Origin: JBGPBY01 sp041481485
GTDB taxonomy: Bacteria; Acidobacteriota; Terriglobia; 20CM-2-55-15
DNA: 13,737 nt
NCBI GenBank assembly: GCA_041481485.1
Contig: JBGPBY010000154.1
Location: 1 to 13,737 of the forward strand
Reading direction: 5' to 3'
Shown here in pieces: positions 10,665 to 13,737 of this stretch; the first letter of the stretch is position 1, and every line of letters starts with the position of its first letter. Below the pieces are notes generated by a model. It was not told the DNA's origin. It saw only the letters and a list, made by a program, of their open reading frames with translations, and ran no database searches. Made by a program: the position numbers and the translations under genes.

Positions 10665-11393
10665 ATGATTATTCTCGATGGCACCGACAACACATTTACT
10701 CCTCCGGTTGGAGTTGCGACCGTTGGACCCAAACCTCCCAAGAGACCGGCCATGCCCCCGGCACCTAACGGCGCGAATCCATTCGACTGCAATGGACGGG
10801 ATGGGTTCGACGGTTTAACCGGCGTTGACTCATCTCAGGTTCGTTCCCAAAACGGTCCTCAGGGTATCGATGGGCTGAACGGGTTCAACGCGACCATAAC
10901 CATCTTGAACGGGTTTTCCGGCTCCACGAGTCCGGGGCAACCCAACTGGCTCAGCGGAAAAGGCGGCGGTGGCGGACCGGGCGGACCCGCATCCACTCCT
11001 GGCGGAGATGGTGGCAATGGAGGAGCCGGCGGCAACGGTGTGTGGACCGGACATGGCGGCAATGGAGGAATGGGAGGTCCCGGAGGACGGGGTGCGCGAG
11101 GCGGGAACGGAGGCAATGGCGGAAACGGCTCCAATGTCATCATCCGCGTTTTGGGTACTCCTCCTCCGGTTCTGATCGTCGATCCCGCAGCAGTTCGAGG
11201 CGGGTTGGGCGGACCCGGTGCCCAGGGTGGTCTGTTTGGCGCGGGCGGAACGGGTGCCCCCGGAGGAATCGGCGGACCGCTGTCATTCGGTGCGAACGGA
11301 TTCGCGGGGTCGGCGGGAGGCCCCACTCCAGGGCTGCGAAATAACGGAACACGGGGTCGATCCGGAACGCCTGGCAAGATCACTGTTGTATAA
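10665..11393 (+). CDS. Glycine-rich collagen-like or PGRS-like protein
   Basis: A protein of 242 residues. CTGGAGG lies 4 bases before the ATG. Residues 1-45 are Pro-rich (VGPKPPKRPAMPPAPNG). Residues 45-75 carry GxxG units (GRDGFDGLTG, GPQGIDGLNG). Two Gly-rich blocks follow, 98-156 (GGNGG/GGPGG/GARGG repeats) and 179-238 (LGGPGAQGG, GAGGTGAPGG), separated by a strand-like segment with NVIIRVLGTPPPVLIVDP. The repeats are irregular GGx/GxGG, not strict Gly-X-Y, so the chain may form a polyglycine-type bundle rather than a collagen triple helix. No signal peptide, LPxTG motif or membrane helix is visible, so export would need an unusual route, or the product stays inside the cell. The long Pro-rich frame on the opposite strand is a shadow. 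The preceding gene is the likely partner. The stop lies 3 bases from a minus-strand pseudogene end. Confidence 0.8.
   Translation: MIILDGTDNTFTPPVGVATVGPKPPKRPAMPPAPNGANPFDCNGRDGFDGLTGVDSSQVRSQNGPQGIDGLNGFNATITILNGFSGSTSPGQPNWLSGKGGGGGPGGPASTPGGDGGNGGAGGNGVWTGHGGNGGMGGPGGRGARGGNGGNGGNGSNVIIRVLGTPPPVLIVDPAAVRGGLGGPGAQGGLFGAGGTGAPGGIGGPLSFGANGFAGSAGGPTPGLRNNGTRGRSGTPGKITVV
10956..11132 (+). repeat. First Gly-coding repeat block
   Basis: A run of GGCGGN-type codon units that encodes residues 98-156 of the Gly-rich protein. The recurring unit is close to GGCGGCAATGGAGGA. Such tracts can expand or contract by replication slippage. Confidence 0.7.
11199..11378 (+). repeat. Second Gly-coding repeat block
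   Basis: Encodes residues 179-238 of the Gly-rich protein, with looser units (GGPGAQGG, GTGAPGG) than the first block. It is separated from that block by about 66 bases encoding a strand-like segment. Confidence 0.6.
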
Positions 11394-11396
11394 GCG

Positions 11397-11699
11397 TTAG
11401 TTCAGACGGCGGCGTATGGTGACCTTCTGATCGGGAGTCTTTGTGTGTGCACGTATAACACGTCCAGAAGATGACGCGGAAGACTTCAAGTAGTATCCGA
11501 TCGAATACTGTCCGCGAATATCCGCTTCCAGATTCCGCACAATTTGAGGTGCGGTGGATCGCGGAAAGAATCCGAAGAATGCGCCACCTGTCTCGGAAGC
11601 AAGTTGGGCTATGGGCAGCGTGCGGTCCAGCGGTTGCCTCCCCAGCTCGCCGAAAACGTAAATTGGAATTTCAGAATTGAAACGTTGGCCGTGGTTCAG
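11397..11699 (-). pseudogene. C-terminal remnant of a vWA-related acidobacterial-type protein
   Basis: An open stretch of 100 codons on the minus strand with no usable start, ending in TAA at 11397-11399. In order it reads RFNSEIPIYVFGE, then LPIAQLASETGGAFF, then IVRNLEADIRGQYSIGYY, then a basic end (KVTIRRRLN). This matches the C-terminal half of the vWA-related domain abundant in Acidobacteriota: the strand xIPIYxxG, the LAxxTGGxxF helix, and the LRxQYxLGY block. The N-terminal half with the metal-binding DxSxS motif is missing, and the frame closes at 11727-11729. I judge it a truncated pseudogene that ends 3 bases from the Gly-rich gene in convergent orientation. The family call comes from recalled motifs and needs a profile search. 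Confidence 0.72.
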
Positions 11700-11952
11700 G
11701 AGAGGACAGAAAATCCGGGAACGGATTCAGATTAAACAAGCAGCTATTCATCGCAGCAACCCAGCCGGAAAGTTTCCTTTCCAGCCCCATGGAATGGCCT
11801 TCCAATGGCGTGGCCAACGGTCCCCATACGAATTCAGCCACAAGCTTATTTAGCTCAGGATATCGGAGATAGAAAACGGCGGCATCATAGGGAGCAACTT
11901 TAATCAACTGACGGCTTGCATGTACGAAGCGTTCCTGGATTGCCGGATGCAA
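11674..11952 (-). pseudogene. GAF-domain remnant
   Basis: A minus-strand frame of about 93 codons between stops (TAA at 11953-11955, TGA at 11671-11673), opening with TTG rather than ATG. It reads YDAAVFYLRYPELNKLVAE, then WGPLATPLEGHSMGLERKLS, then GWVAAMNSCLFNLNPFPDF. That resembles the core of a GAF domain: the strand that holds the ligand pocket, the G(E/R)xLSGWVAA turn, and the NxxPxPD loop found in sensor kinases and diguanylate cyclases. Upstream, after the in-frame stop, the same frame continues with LFHEMEKSLKIRWQEDL (to about 12006), which suggests a nonsense mutation within an older gene. No output domain follows; the frame runs straight into the vWA remnant in another frame. It is a broken fragment. 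The GAF assignment is moderately secure. Confidence 0.6.
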
Positions 11953-11955
11953 TTA

Positions 11956-12350
11956 GAGATCCTCCTGCCATCGGATCTTAAGACTTTTCTCCATCTCATG
12001 GAACAGCCGACTTCAGGAACCCTAGCTGCCATTGTTGCCCCTCTCACATCAACAATTTGGAAAGTAGGGCAAGGATTCACGCAGCAGGAAACTGGTGGCT
12101 GCAGGCCCAATTGTTGTTGCTGCTGCGGTGCCGCCGAGGTTTGGGAAGTTGGTTCGAGTCCCGCTTCAAAAATCGAAACTGAAACCCGCAGCTGGCAAGA
12201 ATACTTTCTCGAAGAAGCGAGTTTATCGGAAAGGAACGCCTTAAGCAGTTTGCTGCGACGGTAGCCTCGACCCGTAGCACATTGGGAGATGCCTCTGGCA
12301 GGCGCTTGCACTGGAGGATGATCAAAGAATGATTGCCTGAGGGTCGCGCT
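11956..12350. other. Gap without a defensible gene; doubtful Cys-rich frame on the plus strand
   Basis: No product here can be assigned. A plus-strand frame from ATG 11920 to TAG 12264 (114 codons) gives a plausible amino-acid mix with an NCCCCCG run at about 12112-12132, but it has no Shine-Dalgarno sequence and overlaps the GAF remnant. A second plus-strand frame (12068-12244) has a basic, protein-like translation but no clear start. The Cys run comes from a TGT/TGC triplet tract that reads as five Gln on the other strand. At 12150-12166 GGTTCGAGTCC looks like a tRNA T-loop, but no tRNA folds around it. Most likely this is decayed DNA. Confidence 0.4.
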
Positions 12351-13310
12351 TCATTTCGCCACATATCCCTGCCACAACCATTCCAGCGCGCCGGCCAATG
12401 TCTGATTAATCACAGCGCCATCCGTATGACCGGATCCTTCCGCATAGACATACCGATATTTGTATCCCTTCGCCTTCAGCGCTGCCGCCATGTGCTGATT
12501 TGCAATCACCCAGTTATGCAGCGACGCTTCATCCCTCGTCGATCCGTTGTCGTTTTCACCGACGTGCATCCAAACGCGAATCGGTTTTGCCGGCGAATTC
12601 GGAATCAAGGACGCGTGGTATTCCCATGCGCCGCGCGAGATTTCAGGATTCCTCGGATTCTCCTGATTGACAAAAGTTCCCGAGTAACTCAGCACTCTCC
12701 GATAAAGCTCCGGATGAAACCACGCCATGGTGAACGCACAAGCTGCGCCGGAGCTTCCACCCATCGTTGCTCGTCCTTCAGGATCCTTTGTCAGAGTGAC
12801 GTTGTAATCGCGCGATACTCGCGGCAGCACTTCCTGTTCAATGAACGTCGTGTAGCGGTCCGAAACGGTATCGTATTCGAGGCCGCGTTCGCTGCCGGGT
12901 CCATCGCCGCCGCCGTGGTGCACCAGGATGGCAATCATCACCGGCAGGCGCTTTTCATGAATCAGATTATCGAGAATTACGGGAACGACAGCGCGATACT
13001 TCGGGCTCGCGCCGTCCTGAACGACGATGAAAGGTGCTGAGGTTCCGGGCCGGTATTGAGCAGGCACGTAGACGGCGACAGGACGCTCGTACGGAGTCGG
13101 CGCGGTTTCGGAAGTTCGGCCGATGCCTGGATAGATTTTGCTTTCCGACGATTTCATCACAAATTCGTGGATCGTCCCTCGCGGCACGCCCTCCTTCACT
13201 GTCAGTTCCGGCGACGGATTGTACGGAGGTTTGAGAACAAACTCGCTTTGTTCCTGCTGCAGCACGGCCGCCAGGCCGGCAAGCACGAACAAACCAATCC
13301 GCAGTCTCAT
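12351..13310 (-). CDS. Exported alpha/beta-hydrolase esterase (enterochelin esterase/esterase D-like)
   Basis: A protein of 319 residues with a short hydrophobic N-terminus (MRLRIGLFVLAGLAAVL) that fits a signal peptide. The fold is that of putative esterases (PF00756-like): the strand ERPVAVYVPAQY, the oxyanion-region VVQDGASP and ILVHHGGG, the nucleophile elbow GGSSG with Ser186, a probable acid at Asp254 in VGENDNG, and His295 in EGSGHTDG. All three triad residues can be placed. It is expected to hydrolyse an ester, perhaps of a sugar, a siderophore or a cell-wall or plant polymer, outside the cytoplasm; the substrate is unknown. GGAGGGG lies immediately before the ATG, and the ATG overlaps the TGA of the upstream DUF1552 gene (ATGA, 13307-13310). 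The two are therefore coupled. Confidence 0.88.
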   Translation of the reverse strand: MRLRIGLFVLAGLAAVLQQEQSEFVLKPPYNPSPELTVKEGVPRGTIHEFVMKSSESKIYPGIGRTSETAPTPYERPVAVYVPAQYRPGTSAPFIVVQDGASPKYRAVVPVILDNLIHEKRLPVMIAILVHHGGGDGPGSERGLEYDTVSDRYTTFIEQEVLPRVSRDYNVTLTKDPEGRATMGGSSGAACAFTMAWFHPELYRRVLSYSGTFVNQENPRNPEISRGAWEYHASLIPNSPAKPIRVWMHVGENDNGSTRDEASLHNWVIANQHMAAALKAKGYKYRYVYAEGSGHTDGAVINQTLAGALEWLWQGYVAK

Positions 13311-13737
13311 AGCCCCTCCAGCCTGCCCGTGCTGTCGCCGATCGAATCGGCGGTCACGCCCATGCGATCGAACATGGAAAGATAAAAATTTGTGATGGGA
13401 GTCTCGACGGGATAGCGCACGTGCCGCCCCGGGTGAATCGTGCCATGGCCTCGGCCGGCAAGTACGGTCGGCAGATTGTGATGCTGGTGAGAATTGCCGT
13501 CCGCCAGTGCAGCAGCATAGACGATCATGGAATTGTCCAGCAACGAGCCATCGCCGTCGCGGATAGATTTCATCTTATCCAGCAGCCAGGCAAACTGCCG
13601 GATGTGGTACTCGTTGATCTGTGTCACCTTCTCGATCTTTGCCTTGTCGCCCTGGTGATGCGTCAGGCCATGGTGGGCTTCGGTCAGGCCGATCTCCGGA
13701 TAGTTGCGTGGACTCTGCTCGATGCCCAGCAGTACGG
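13307..13737 (-). CDS. DUF1552-family protein, C-terminal part (runs off the window)
   Basis: The frame is open from the window edge to TGA at 13307-13309, giving about 143 residues of a longer protein; the 5' end lies outside. An in-frame GTG near 13627 is internal, because upstream codons already match the family (NYPEIGLTEAHHGLTHHQGD). The remaining motifs are typical of the DUF1552 C-terminus: QFAWLLDKM, DGDGSLLDNSMIVY, LADGNSHQHHNLPTVLAGRG, GRHVRYPVETPITNFYLSM, and the closing DRMGV...SIGDSTGRLEGL. DUF1552 proteins are exported and often sit beside DUF1592/1588-type cytochrome genes in Planctomycetes, Acidobacteriota and Verrucomicrobia; they resemble the alkaline-phosphatase-like DUF1501 group. 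Their function is unknown. The 4-base overlap with the esterase gene suggests that the two work together. Confidence 0.9.
   Translation of the reverse strand, partial: VLLGIEQSPRNYPEIGLTEAHHGLTHHQGDKAKIEKVTQINEYHIRQFAWLLDKMKSIRDGDGSLLDNSMIVYAAALADGNSHQHHNLPTVLAGRGHGTIHPGRHVRYPVETPITNFYLSMFDRMGVTADSIGDSTGRLEGL

Noticed and set aside
10859..11383. A long Pro-rich frame on the minus strand
   Set aside because: It is the complement of the Gly-coding repeats. The plus strand has a good ribosome binding site and an operon partner.
12085..12175. A tRNA gene, suggested by GGTTCGAGTCC at 12150-12161
   Set aside because: The T-stem has a mismatch, and no matching acceptor stem, D-arm or anticodon arm can be drawn upstream. 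At most it is a chance match or a scrap of a tRNA 3' end.
12068..12244. A basic plus-strand frame of 58 codons with a protein-like translation (GKLVRVPLQKSKLKPAAGKN)
   Set aside because: It has no clear start codon or ribosome binding site, competes with another plus-strand frame and resembles no family I know.

Overview
The window most likely comes from a member of the Acidobacteriota, possibly Solibacteres-like. The evidence is a decayed fragment of the vWA-related domain typical of that phylum, a secreted subtilase with pre-peptidase and IPT/TIG-like repeats, many exported proteins, and a DUF1552 protein. DUF1552 is also common in Planctomycetes and Verrucomicrobia, so the placement is an inference.

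Layout. (1) Positions 60-5490, minus strand: a compact three-gene operon for exported proteins, read as Ig-like membrane protein, then beta-propeller protein, then large multidomain subtilase. Neighbouring genes overlap by 4 bases (ATGA, then GTGA). The operon appears to start from a promoter whose -10 box lies so close to the ATG that the message would be leaderless. The subtilase looks cut short at its C-terminus, next to an AT-rich window edge. (2) Positions 5603-9475, plus strand: a divergent two-gene operon encoding a nucleotidyltransferase-fold protein with a C-terminal winged helix and, 6 bases later, a full-length UvrA-type DNA-damage ATPase. The first protein lacks the usual catalytic Asp pair. 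The UvrA has a His in place of one Cys in its first zinc module. This pair is the best candidate for an uncharacterised system. (3) Positions 9492-10028: an exported, truncated trypsin-like protein that keeps only the His region. (4) Positions 10230-11393: a two-gene module encoding a small protein with a beta-helix-like C-terminal stretch and a 242-residue Gly-rich protein; neither has a signal peptide. (5) Positions 11397 to about 12350: a gene graveyard. On the minus strand lie the C-terminal remnant of a vWA-related protein and, directly abutting it in another frame, a remnant of a GAF domain. The rest has no gene I can defend, apart from a doubtful Cys-rich reading frame. (6) Positions 12351-13737, minus strand: an exported alpha/beta-hydrolase esterase coupled by a 4-base overlap to the end of a DUF1552 gene that runs off the window.

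All calls come from reading the sequence by eye. No database search was run.
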